NCBI GenBank assembly: GCA_900168235.1
Contig: FUZG01000016.1
Location: 17,819-81,818 of the forward strand
DNA length: 64,000 nucleotides
Reading direction: 5' to 3'
DNA from: Lachnospiraceae bacterium
Lineage (GTDB): Bacteria; Bacillota; Clostridia; Lachnospirales; Lachnospiraceae
The notes beneath the pieces were generated by a model that was given only the letters and a program-made list of their open reading frames with translations, did no database searches and was not told the origin of the DNA. Shown one piece after another: positions 44,584-52,886 of the stretch (within the stretch, counting starts at the first letter, position 1; every line of letters begins with the position of its first letter). Position numbers and translations under genes: made by a program.

Positions 44584-45311
44584 AAACATTTTCTGCAACG
44601 GACGTGGGTAGAAAAAGGCAGGTCAATCAGGACTATGTCTATACGTCTGAGACATCGGTCGGTAAACTCCCGAATCTGTTTATAGTGGCCGACGGCATGG
44701 GTGGTCATAATGCCGGCGATTACGCTTCTTCTTTTACGACACAGTATGTCGTTCGTGAAATTACCAGTTCGGATCAAGATAATCCAATTAAAATCATCAG
44801 AAGTGCGATTGAAAAAGCAAATCATGCCCTGATCCGTGAAGCTCGGAAGAATCCAGACTATGAAGGGATGGGAACGACCATAGTTGTTGCGACGATTGTG
44901 GATGGATATCTCTATGTCGCAAATGTCGGTGACAGCCGACTTTATCTGGTGAACGATGATATCGTTCAGATCACCAGAGATCATTCTCTGGTAGAAGAAA
45001 TGGTACTTGCCGGAAAAATAGACAGATACGAGGCAAGAGTTCATCCGGACAAAAATATAATTACAAGGGCAATAGGCGCGGTAGAAGACCTGAAGGTGGA
45101 TTTTTTTGATATGAAGCTTCAGGAAGGTGATACCGTTCTTATGTGTACTGACGGACTATCAAATATGGTCGAGGATCAGGATATCCGAATGATCATGGAT
45201 CGTGAATGTGATGTAGTCAGTAAAACAGAAGCACTGATTGAGGCTGCCAATGAAAACGGCGGACGGGATAATATCGGTGTTGTAGTCATAGAGCCTTTTG
45301 TTTTTGAATAA
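44577..45311 (+). CDS. prpC: PP2C-family Ser/Thr protein phosphatase
   Basis: Reverses phosphorylation by the neighbouring PASTA kinase. The 244-residue protein has the PPM motifs: RKRQVNQDYVY, VADGMGGHNAGD (metal Asp), NVGDSRLYLV, CTDGLSNMV and GGRDNIGVVV. It overlaps rlmN by 7 bp and is 48 bp before the kinase gene; the pair is conserved in Firmicutes. Confidence 0.95.
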   Translation: MLKTFSATDVGRKRQVNQDYVYTSETSVGKLPNLFIVADGMGGHNAGDYASSFTTQYVVREITSSDQDNPIKIIRSAIEKANHALIREARKNPDYEGMGTTIVVATIVDGYLYVANVGDSRLYLVNDDIVQITRDHSLVEEMVLAGKIDRYEARVHPDKNIITRAIGAVEDLKVDFFDMKLQEGDTVLMCTDGLSNMVEDQDIRMIMDRECDVVSKTEALIEAANENGGRDNIGVVVIEPFVFE

Positions 45312-45359
45312 AAAATCCACAAGTCGTGAGAAGACTTGAATTTTAGGAGCTTGAGATAA

Positions 45360-47651
45360 ATGGTAAGAGAAGGAATGATGCTCGCAGAGCGATATGAGAT
45401 TATCAGCAAAGTCGGTGCCGGCGGAATGTCGGATGTCTATAAGGCAATGGACCACAAGCTGAATCGGTTCGTAGCTGTGAAGATCCTTAAACATGAGTTC
45501 TCTGAGAATAAGAACTTTGTTGCGAAATTTCGTACAGAAGCACAGTCAGCCGCAGGACTTGCACATCCTAATATCGTAAATGTCTATGATGTAGGCGAAG
45601 AATACGGTCTTTACTACATCGTAATGGAGTTTGTAGAGGGAATCACCTTAAAGCATTACATCGATAAGAAACTGCGTCTTTCTGTAAAAGAGGCAATAAG
45701 CATCGCGATTCAGGTTTCAATGGGACTTGAGACAGCCCATCAGAACCACGTGATCCATAGAGACGTAAAGCCTCAGAATATCATTATTTCAAAAGAGGGA
45801 AAGGTAAAGGTCACAGACTTCGGTATCGCCCGCGCGGCAACCAGTGACACCATCACATCAAACGTAATGGGATCCGTTCACTATACTTCGCCCGAACAGG
45901 CAAGAGGCGGATATTCAGACGAAAAGAGCGATATCTATTCACTCGGTATAGTTCTTTTTGAGATGGTGACAGGTCGTGTGCCTTTTGACGGAGATACAAC
46001 AGTTGCCATTGCCATAAAGCAGATTCAGGAACCGATTCCTGATCCAAAGGTTTATGTGGACAATATCCCCGTAAGCGTAGAGCAGATCATCTATAAGTGT
46101 ACTGAGAAAAATCCGGACAGAAGATATATGTCCATGACAGATCTGATCACAGATCTTAAGAAATCCCTGGTTTCACCTGATGAAAATTTTGTACAGAGGA
46201 TTCCAATGGGCGGTCTTGACGGCGGAGCTACAAAGATGGTTCCTGACCGTGAAGTGTCTTCGATCCGTGAAAAAGCAAGCCCGATCGATCTGGATGACAA
46301 TATCTTTAAGGCATATTCATCAAAGCACAGAGACAGATACGATGAATATGAGGATGAAGACGAAGAGGAAGAGCCTGTAAGGCGCAAAAAGAAGCCTCGT
46401 AAAGACGCAGAACCCGAGCGAAAGAAAAAGTCTGCGAAGCCTGCAAGATCCAGACGTGAAGCAGAAGAAGAGCAGAAAAAGAAAGTCCGTCGGGCAAATA
46501 ACAAGAGACGCCAGATGGAAGAATATGATGACGACGATGAGGATGATGACGATGACATGGATCCGAGACTCCAGAAGCTCATGACAGTACTCGGTATCAT
46601 CGCAGCACTTATAATCGTTGTGATCATAATAATCCTTATCGGAAAGATAAAGGGACTTGCTTCCGGAAAGAATGAAAAGCTTTCAACTTCTACAGAAAGC
46701 ACAGCCGAAGGGGCTGAGGAAGGTGCCACAGTCACACTTAAGGATGTAGTCGGTCTTGTATTCGCTGATGCAAAAACTCAGCTCACAGCACAGGGACTCG
46801 TTGTTACAAGTGAGAATGTTCCTTCAGACAGCGTTGAAAAGGGAAAAGTCATTTCCGTATCTGACGAAGATGGAAATAAACTGGAAGCCGGAGCAGAGAT
46901 AAAGTCAGGAAAGACAGTTATCCTTGCGGTAAGCTCAGGAAGTGAAGGTTCATCAATACCTGACGTAACAGGTATCACAAAGGCAGAGGCAAAGGTAAAG
47001 ATCGAGGGTGCAGGCTTTACCATGAAGGAAACAGAGGCAAACAGCGACACTGTTCCTGAAGGCAAAGTAATATCCCAGTCACCGGAAGCAGGTACAAGCG
47101 CTGAAAGCGGAGCCGAGGTCACAGTCATCATCAGTAAGGGAGCAGCAACAGCTTCCAAGACAGTACCTAATCTGGTAGGATTGACAGAAATCGCCGCAAA
47201 GGCAGCTCTCGCAGCGACAGATATCTCCTTTGGTGAAGTAACAGAGGAAAACAGCAGTACAGTTGCAGCAGGCGTGGTAATATCCCAGACTCCTGCAGCA
47301 GGAACAACTGTAGACGGCAGCACTACAGTAAGCTTTGTAGTAAGTAAGGGTGCGGCAACCTATGGCGGAACATTCAGCATAGCAGCACCTCCCGGATATA
47401 CAAACGGATCTGCGGCACAGCTCACAGTAACGTCATCAGTTGATAATTCTGTACTCTACAGTTCATCGGTAACATCATTCCCGGCAGCTGTGACAATTTC
47501 AGGAACAACTGCTCCAAGCGGTGTTCTCACTGTAAACTACACGGTTACAGAAATGGGAAATCCCTACGAGGATGATAATGGTGAGATCGTTCAGAACCCG
47601 ACGCAGACGTCAAAGAGTGTAACCCAGACTCTTACGTTTACCGCACAATAA
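45360..47651 (+). CDS. prkC: PASTA-domain Ser/Thr protein kinase
   Basis: Membrane kinase that senses muropeptides or lipid II and adjusts wall synthesis and growth. The 763-residue protein has the kinase domain (GAGGMSDVY glycine loop, Lys41 in AVKIL, Asp135 in HRDVKPQN, DFGIA), a highly charged juxtamembrane segment with runs of Glu and Asp (residues of about 320-400), one membrane helix (residues 405-427), then three PASTA units outside (VVGLVFADAK, VTGITKAEAK, LVGLTEIAAK). About 90 residues follow the last PASTA unit and look like an extra beta-rich domain ending TLTFTAQ. AGGAG lies 11 bp before the start; a Met at codon 6 is an alternative. Confidence 0.95.
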   Translation: MVREGMMLAERYEIISKVGAGGMSDVYKAMDHKLNRFVAVKILKHEFSENKNFVAKFRTEAQSAAGLAHPNIVNVYDVGEEYGLYYIVMEFVEGITLKHYIDKKLRLSVKEAISIAIQVSMGLETAHQNHVIHRDVKPQNIIISKEGKVKVTDFGIARAATSDTITSNVMGSVHYTSPEQARGGYSDEKSDIYSLGIVLFEMVTGRVPFDGDTTVAIAIKQIQEPIPDPKVYVDNIPVSVEQIIYKCTEKNPDRRYMSMTDLITDLKKSLVSPDENFVQRIPMGGLDGGATKMVPDREVSSIREKASPIDLDDNIFKAYSSKHRDRYDEYEDEDEEEEPVRRKKKPRKDAEPERKKKSAKPARSRREAEEEQKKKVRRANNKRRQMEEYDDDDEDDDDDMDPRLQKLMTVLGIIAALIIVVIIIILIGKIKGLASGKNEKLSTSTESTAEGAEEGATVTLKDVVGLVFADAKTQLTAQGLVVTSENVPSDSVEKGKVISVSDEDGNKLEAGAEIKSGKTVILAVSSGSEGSSIPDVTGITKAEAKVKIEGAGFTMKETEANSDTVPEGKVISQSPEAGTSAESGAEVTVIISKGAATASKTVPNLVGLTEIAAKAALAATDISFGEVTEENSSTVAAGVVISQTPAAGTTVDGSTTVSFVVSKGAATYGGTFSIAAPPGYTNGSAAQLTVTSSVDNSVLYSSSVTSFPAAVTISGTTAPSGVLTVNYTVTEMGNPYEDDNGEIVQNPTQTSKSVTQTLTFTAQ

Positions 47652-47660
47652 GGAGGCTTC

Positions 47661-48575
47661 ATGGCACGCGGAAGAATTTTGAAGTCTCTCGCAGGATTCT
47701 ACTATGTGATCCCCGACAATAACGAAACACTTCCGGTCGCTCCGCTTTCTGGTGGAGCGACCTATCAATGCAGAGCGAGAGGTGTTTTTCGTAAAAAAGG
47801 AATGAAACCCCTTGTAGGTGACCGTGTAGAATTTGAGCTGACAGAGACCGAAGACGTTGAGGGAAATGTAACAGAAGTCCTTCCCCGCAGCAATGCGCTG
47901 GTAAGACCCTCTGTTGCGAATGTAGATCAGGCACTGGTCATCTTTGCCGTAAAGCATCCTGATCCCATACCGGATCTTCTTGATCGTTTTCTCCTTCTTA
48001 TGAGGGTCACATCGCTTCCGGTGATCCTTAATTTCAATAAAGAGGATCTGGTAGGCGAGGAAGAAATGGAAAAGCTCCGTGAAAATTATCGTGATGCGGG
48101 AGTAACGATCCATTTCACAAGCTGTACAGACGGTTCAGGTATCGAAGAATTGAAAAAAATGCTGGAAGGTAAGACAACAACGGTCGCAGGACCTTCCGGA
48201 GCAGGAAAATCCTCTATCGTAAACGCACTTTCTGGCGAGCAGGCGATGGAGACAGGCGAGATAAGTAAAAAGATCCGCAGAGGAAAACAGACCACAAGAC
48301 ATGTGGAACTCCTGCGTATCGCGCCGGATTCCTATATTATAGATACACCGGGCTTTTCGTCACTTTCACTGCCTGATATTCCGGCAGAGGAACTCGAAAG
48401 ATATTTCCCGGAATTTGACCCGTACAGAGGAAACTGTTATTTTAACAGTTGTGTGCATGTTCATGAGCCTGACTGTGCAGTCCGTACTGCGCTGGAAGAG
48501 GGCATGATCCCGGAGGAAAGATACCGGTCTTATGCTTCGTTCTTTGAAGAACTAAAGCAGAAGAAAAAATATTAA
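47661..48575 (+). CDS. rsgA: Small-subunit biogenesis GTPase RsgA
   Basis: Circularly permuted GTPase that checks 30S maturation. The 304-residue protein has an N-terminal OB fold, G4 NKEDL before G1 GPSGAGKSSIVNAL, G2 in RGKQTTRHVELL, G3 DTPGFSS and a C-terminal zinc knuckle (CYFNSCVHVHEPDC). It starts 9 bp after prkC with AAGGAGG as ribosome site. The order prpC-prkC-rsgA-rpe is standard in Firmicutes. Confidence 0.95.
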   Translation: MARGRILKSLAGFYYVIPDNNETLPVAPLSGGATYQCRARGVFRKKGMKPLVGDRVEFELTETEDVEGNVTEVLPRSNALVRPSVANVDQALVIFAVKHPDPIPDLLDRFLLLMRVTSLPVILNFNKEDLVGEEEMEKLRENYRDAGVTIHFTSCTDGSGIEELKKMLEGKTTTVAGPSGAGKSSIVNALSGEQAMETGEISKKIRRGKQTTRHVELLRIAPDSYIIDTPGFSSLSLPDIPAEELERYFPEFDPYRGNCYFNSCVHVHEPDCAVRTALEEGMIPEERYRSYASFFEELKQKKKY

Positions 48576-48599
48576 TTATTATTTTGGAGGAAACATAGA

Positions 48600-49259
48600 A
48601 TGGGTAAGGTAAAGATCGCACCTTCTATTCTTTCAGCAGACTTTAATGAGCTGGGAAGAGAGATTCATGACGTAGAGACAGAAGGAGCAGATTATCTTCA
48701 CATTGATGTGATGGATGGCGTTTTTGTTCCCAGCATTTCATTTGGAATGCCTGTCATCAAGTCTATCAGAAAGAAAGCAAAGATCTTTTTTGATGTACAT
48801 ATGATGGTCACAAAGCCTGAGCGTTATATCAAGGAAATGGCAGACTGCGGGGCAGACGGCATTACTATCCATCTCGAAGCTACGGATGATGTAGATGCTG
48901 CGATCGACCTGATCCATGAGTGCGGTAAAAAAGCAGGTCTTTCTATCAAACCGGAAACTCCTGTATCAGCCGTATCCGATGAGCTTTTGAAAAAGCTCGA
49001 TCTGCTTCTCATAATGACTGTTCAGCCGGGCTTTGGCGGTCAGAAATATATCGAGAGCAGTACAGAGAAGATAAAGGAAATGAAAAAGAGGATCAACGAT
49101 CTCGGTCTTTCAATCCCTATTCAGGTTGACGGCGGAATCAATGCGTCAACTATCGATATTGTAAAAGAAGCAGGTGCAGATATCCTTGTTATGGGTTCTG
49201 CGGTATTTGAGGGAAATACAGCCGGGAACATGAAGGTTCTCAGTGAAAAGTGCCAGTGA
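48600..49259 (+). CDS. rpe: Ribulose-phosphate 3-epimerase
   Basis: Interconverts ribulose 5-phosphate and xylulose 5-phosphate. A 219-residue TIM barrel with APSILSADF, HIDVMDGVFVPSISFG, DVHMMVTKPE, MTVQPGFGGQ and QVDGGINA, carrying the metal-binding His/Asp residues. A TTGGAGGAAA ribosome site precedes the start. No thiamine pyrophosphokinase gene follows, unlike many relatives. Confidence 0.95.
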   Translation: MGKVKIAPSILSADFNELGREIHDVETEGADYLHIDVMDGVFVPSISFGMPVIKSIRKKAKIFFDVHMMVTKPERYIKEMADCGADGITIHLEATDDVDAAIDLIHECGKKAGLSIKPETPVSAVSDELLKKLDLLLIMTVQPGFGGQKYIESSTEKIKEMKKRINDLGLSIPIQVDGGINASTIDIVKEAGADILVMGSAVFEGNTAGNMKVLSEKCQ

Positions 49260-49299
49260 TAAACACTGACAGGAAATCAAGTTTTGAAAGGTTAGTAAG

Positions 49300-50868
49300 A
49301 TGAAAAAGGTTCTGATCATCGGTGCCGGTCCTGCAGGACTGACAGCTGCATATGATATCCTTAAGCGAGGCGGTGGAGAATATCAGGTCACAGTATTTGA
49401 AGAAAGCGGTGACATGGGAGGAATCTCCAAAACAGTTAATTACAAGGGAAACAGAATGGATATGGGAGGTCATCGATTCTTTTCCAAGGTAAAGAGAGTA
49501 AATGACTGGTGGGAGATGATGCTTCCTATGCAGGGAAAGCCGGCATATGATGATATCGTTCTTGGAAATAAGAAACAGTTAAAGAAAGGCGGTCCCGATC
49601 CGGAAAAGGAAGACCGCGTAATGCTTAACAGAAATCGTATTTCCAGAATTTACTTTAATTCCAGATTTTTCGATTATCCTATAAGTCTGAAGCCGGAAAC
49701 ATTTATCAATATGGGACTCAAGAATACCATCGAGGTAGGCTTTTCCTATATGTATTCCGTAGTTCATAAGAGAGAAGAAAACTCCCTTGAGGATTTCTAC
49801 ATCAACAGATTCGGTAAAAAGCTCTACTCCATGTTTTTTGAGCATTACACAGAGAATCTCTGGGGCAGACATCCGAGAGATATCGATCCCAGCTGGGGTG
49901 CGCAGAGAGTAAAGGGACTTTCTATCGTAGCGATCATTAAGGACGTATTCTCAAAGATGCTTCCTAACAAGAAAAACCGCCATGTAGAAACATCCCTTAT
50001 CGAGTCATTCTCATATCCGAAGCTCGGACCCGGCGAACTGTGGGATGTAACAGCGGCAGATATCGAAAAGATGGGCGGTACGATCCTGCGTCATGCAAGA
50101 GTTACAGGAGTGAATGTAGATCCTGAGTCATTAACCGCAAAGAGTGTGACTTACGAGTATAATGGCGAAAAGCAGACAATGGACGGAGATTATGTGATCT
50201 CATCCATGCCGATAAAGGATCTTGTCGGTGGTATGAACGATGTACCGAGAGGAATCGCAGAGGTTGCGGCAGGACTTCCTTACCGTGACTATATGACCCT
50301 TGGTATCCTTGTTCCCAAGCTCAATCTCGTGAACAAGACAAAGGTACGTACCGTTGGAAATATCGTTCCGGATAACTGGGTTTACGTACACGACAGGAAC
50401 GTAAAGCTTGGACGTTTCCAAATCTACAATAACTGGTCTCCTTACCTCGTAAAAGACCTTAAAAATACCGTTTGGGTAGGTCTTGAGTACTTTGCAAATG
50501 AGGGCGACCGTCTCTGGAACCTCACAGATGACCAGTTTACAAGATTTGCTATCAGCGAAGTTGTCAAAATGGGAATGATCGACAGCGCGGAAGATGTTAT
50601 GGATTCGCATGTTGAGAGAGTAAAAAAAGCTTATCCCGCATACTTTGACACCTATGATAGAATAGATGAGGTTATTAATTACCTTAATAGTTTTTCAAAC
50701 CTTTACTGTGTTGGAAGAAACGGCCAGCACCGATATAACAACATAGATCATTCTATGATGACATCATTCCTTACAGCGGACGCGATCTTGTCCGGAAGTA
50801 AAGACAAGTCACCGATCTGGAATGTCAACACAGAAAAAGAGTATCATGAAGGAAGCGGAAAAGAATAA
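49300..50868 (+). CDS. FAD-dependent oxidoreductase, protoporphyrinogen oxidase/UGM-like fold
   Basis: A 522-residue flavoprotein with an N-terminal FAD site ([17 protein letters not shown], then Glu of the second strand and MGGISKTV), a GGHRFFSK motif and [11 protein letters not shown], and a C-terminal FAD-contact region ([15 protein letters not shown]). The fold group includes amine oxidases, protoporphyrinogen oxidases and UDP-galactopyranose mutases. The GGHRFF and RYNN elements are like a group found near polysaccharide genes, but no glycosyltransferases are adjacent here. It sits 40 bp after rpe and 42 bp before gpmI. True substrate unknown. Confidence 0.82.
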   Translation: MKKVLIIGAGPAGLTAAYDILKRGGGEYQVTVFEESGDMGGISKTVNYKGNRMDMGGHRFFSKVKRVNDWWEMMLPMQGKPAYDDIVLGNKKQLKKGGPDPEKEDRVMLNRNRISRIYFNSRFFDYPISLKPETFINMGLKNTIEVGFSYMYSVVHKREENSLEDFYINRFGKKLYSMFFEHYTENLWGRHPRDIDPSWGAQRVKGLSIVAIIKDVFSKMLPNKKNRHVETSLIESFSYPKLGPGELWDVTAADIEKMGGTILRHARVTGVNVDPESLTAKSVTYEYNGEKQTMDGDYVISSMPIKDLVGGMNDVPRGIAEVAAGLPYRDYMTLGILVPKLNLVNKTKVRTVGNIVPDNWVYVHDRNVKLGRFQIYNNWSPYLVKDLKNTVWVGLEYFANEGDRLWNLTDDQFTRFAISEVVKMGMIDSAEDVMDSHVERVKKAYPAYFDTYDRIDEVINYLNSFSNLYCVGRNGQHRYNNIDHSMMTSFLTADAILSGSKDKSPIWNVNTEKEYHEGSGKE

Positions 50869-50910
50869 TCTTTTCAGCATATTTATTTAGAGTTTTAAAG
50901 GAGCAAAATT

Positions 50911-52455
50911 ATGGGAAAAAAGCCTGCAGTACTTCTGATCATGGATGGATACGGTCTCAATGAGAAGCATGAGCACAACGCCGTATACGAGGCAAAGACA
51001 CCGGTTATGGACAGCCTTATGAAGGAGTATCCTTACGTAAAGGGTTATGCCAGCGGACTTGCAGTAGGTCTTCCGGACGGACAGATGGGTAACTCTGAGG
51101 TTGGTCACATGAACATGGGTGCCGGCCGTATCATTTATCAGGAGCTCACTCGTATCACCAAGTCTATCGAGGATGGCGATTTCTTCACAAACGAAGCATT
51201 ACAGAGTGCAGTAGCTAACTGCAAGAAGAACGACAGCGCTCTTCATATGTTCGGTCTTGTTTCCGATGGTGGTGTACACAGCCACAATTCACATATCTAC
51301 GGTCTTCTCGAGCTTGCAAAGAAAGAGGGACTTAAGAAGGTTTACGTTCACTGCTTCCTTGACGGACGTGACACACCGCCTGCATCAGGTAAGGATTTCG
51401 TAGCAGAGCTCGAAGCAAAGATGAAGGAGATCGGTGTCGGTGAAGTTGCATCTGTTGCAGGACGTTACTACGCAATGGATCGTGACAACAACTACGACCG
51501 TGTTGAGAAGGCATACCGCTGCATGACAGAAGGTGTCGGAAACGAGGCAGCAGGCGCAACAGACGGAATCCAGGCTTCTTATGATCAGAATGTTACTGAT
51601 GAGTTCGTTGTACCTTTCACAGTAAAGAAGGACGGCAAGCCGGTAGCACTTATCGCAGACGGCGATTCTATCGTATTCTTCAACTTCCGTCCTGACCGTG
51701 CACGTGAGATCACTCACTGCTTCTGCGATGACGAGTTCGATAAGTTCGACCGCGGAGCACGCAAGAACGTTGCTTTCGTATGCTTCACAGAGTACGATCC
51801 GCTCATCCCGAATAAGGAGATCGCATTCAAGAAGCAGGAAGTTACAAATACATTTGGTGAGTGGCTTGCAGCAAACAACATGAAGCAGGCAAGAATCGCT
51901 GAGACAGAGAAGTATGCTCACGTAACATTCTTCTTCAACGGCGGCGTAGAGCAGCCTAACGAGGGTGAGGACCGCGTACTCGTAAACAGCCCGAAGGATG
52001 TTCCTACATACGATCTGAAGCCTCAGATGAGCGCTCCGGAAGTATGCGAGAAGCTTTGCGATGCTATCCGTTCCGAGAAGTATGACGTTATCGTTATCAA
52101 CTTCGCTAACCCTGACATGGTTGGTCATACAGGTGTTGAAGATGCAGCTATCAAGGCTGTTGAGACAGTTGATGAGTGCGTAGGAAAGGCTGTTGAAGCA
52201 CTTAAGGAAGTTGACGGCGTAATGTTCATCTGCGCTGATCACGGTAATGCAGAGCAGCTCGTTGATTATGAGACAGGCGAGCCTTATACAGCACATACAA
52301 CAAATCCGGTTCCGTTCATCCTTGTGAACTATGATCCTGCATACACTCTTAAAGAGGGCGGAAAGCTCTGCGATATCGTTCCTACTCTTATCGAGTGCAT
52401 GGGTTATGAGAAGCCGGCTGAAATGACAGGTGAGTCTCTTCTTATCAAGAAGTAA
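50911..52455 (+). CDS. gpmI: 2,3-bisphosphoglycerate-independent phosphoglycerate mutase
   Basis: Manganese enzyme of glycolysis swapping 3- and 2-phosphoglycerate. The 514-residue protein has LIMDGYGL, the phosphoserine nucleophile in GQMGNSEVGHMNMGAGR, HCFLDGRDTPP, FFNFRPDRARE and the alkaline-phosphatase-like metal motifs NFANPDMVGHTG and CADHGNAE. The strong codon bias (repeated AAG, CTT, GTA choices) suggests high expression. Confidence 0.96.
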   Translation: MGKKPAVLLIMDGYGLNEKHEHNAVYEAKTPVMDSLMKEYPYVKGYASGLAVGLPDGQMGNSEVGHMNMGAGRIIYQELTRITKSIEDGDFFTNEALQSAVANCKKNDSALHMFGLVSDGGVHSHNSHIYGLLELAKKEGLKKVYVHCFLDGRDTPPASGKDFVAELEAKMKEIGVGEVASVAGRYYAMDRDNNYDRVEKAYRCMTEGVGNEAAGATDGIQASYDQNVTDEFVVPFTVKKDGKPVALIADGDSIVFFNFRPDRAREITHCFCDDEFDKFDRGARKNVAFVCFTEYDPLIPNKEIAFKKQEVTNTFGEWLAANNMKQARIAETEKYAHVTFFFNGGVEQPNEGEDRVLVNSPKDVPTYDLKPQMSAPEVCEKLCDAIRSEKYDVIVINFANPDMVGHTGVEDAAIKAVETVDECVGKAVEALKEVDGVMFICADHGNAEQLVDYETGEPYTAHTTNPVPFILVNYDPAYTLKEGGKLCDIVPTLIECMGYEKPAEMTGESLLIKK

Positions 52456-52464
52456 TGATAAAAC

Positions 52465-52493
52465 TTGCACAGAACAGAAGTATGTGATAAAAT
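52465..52493 (+). promoter_or_regulatory. Promoter of secG-rnr-smpB
   Basis: TTGCAC (52465-52470), 17-bp spacer, TAAAAT (52488-52493) with TG one base before the -10. About 60 bp of leader follows, with a small GGGTA-GAAGT-TACCC hairpin. Confidence 0.75.
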
Positions 52494-52555
52494 TCTGATG
52501 TTTGGCATATGAGATAGTTGGGGGTAGAAGTTACCCGTTAGGTTAAGGAGTATCC

Positions 52556-52786
52556 ATGAGAATCTTTATGACAGTTGCATTTATGCTGATTTGTGTGGCG
52601 CTTACAGCGATCGTACTTATGCAGGAAGGTAAGTCTGCAGGTCTTGGTGCGATTCAGGGAGCGGCAGATTCCTACTGGGGAAAGATCAAGGGTCATTCTA
52701 TGGAAGGTATGATGATCAAGGGCACAAGAGTACTTGCTCTTCTTTTCGTCGTTCTTTCTGTTCTTCTCAATATGAATCTGTTCTGA
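52556..52786 (+). CDS. secG: Preprotein translocase subunit SecG
   Basis: A 76-residue membrane subunit of SecYEG. Two hydrophobic helices (residues 3-21 and 55-75) flank the conserved loop VLMQEGKSAGLGAIQG. AAGGAG precedes the start. A terminator after it may reduce readthrough into rnr. Confidence 0.93.
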   Translation: MRIFMTVAFMLICVALTAIVLMQEGKSAGLGAIQGAADSYWGKIKGHSMEGMMIKGTRVLALLFVVLSVLLNMNLF

Positions 52787-52803
52787 TCAGACGATCTATC
52801 GGG

Positions 52804-52845
52804 CGCCTCACTTGATTGATTTCAAGTGGGGCGTTTTGTTATTTT
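52804..52845 (+). terminator. Terminator between secG and rnr
   Basis: CGCCTCACTTGA (52804-52815) pairs with TCAAGTGGGGCG (52822-52833) over 12 bp with one G-U, then TTTTGTTATTTT. Confidence 0.85.
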
Positions 52846-52886
52846 GCCGAAAAGGGTAAAAATTGTTTATCTTACCTAGGAGATAT

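Noticed and set aside
46091..46735. A 214-codon Ser-rich minus-strand frame opposite prkC
   Set aside because: The Ser runs are the complement of the Asp/Glu-rich codons of the kinase linker; no ribosome site or family features.
51385..52470. A 361-codon open frame on the minus strand opposite gpmI
   Set aside because: It mirrors the strongly biased codons of gpmI, is rich in Cys and Leu without any domain, and has no ribosome site.
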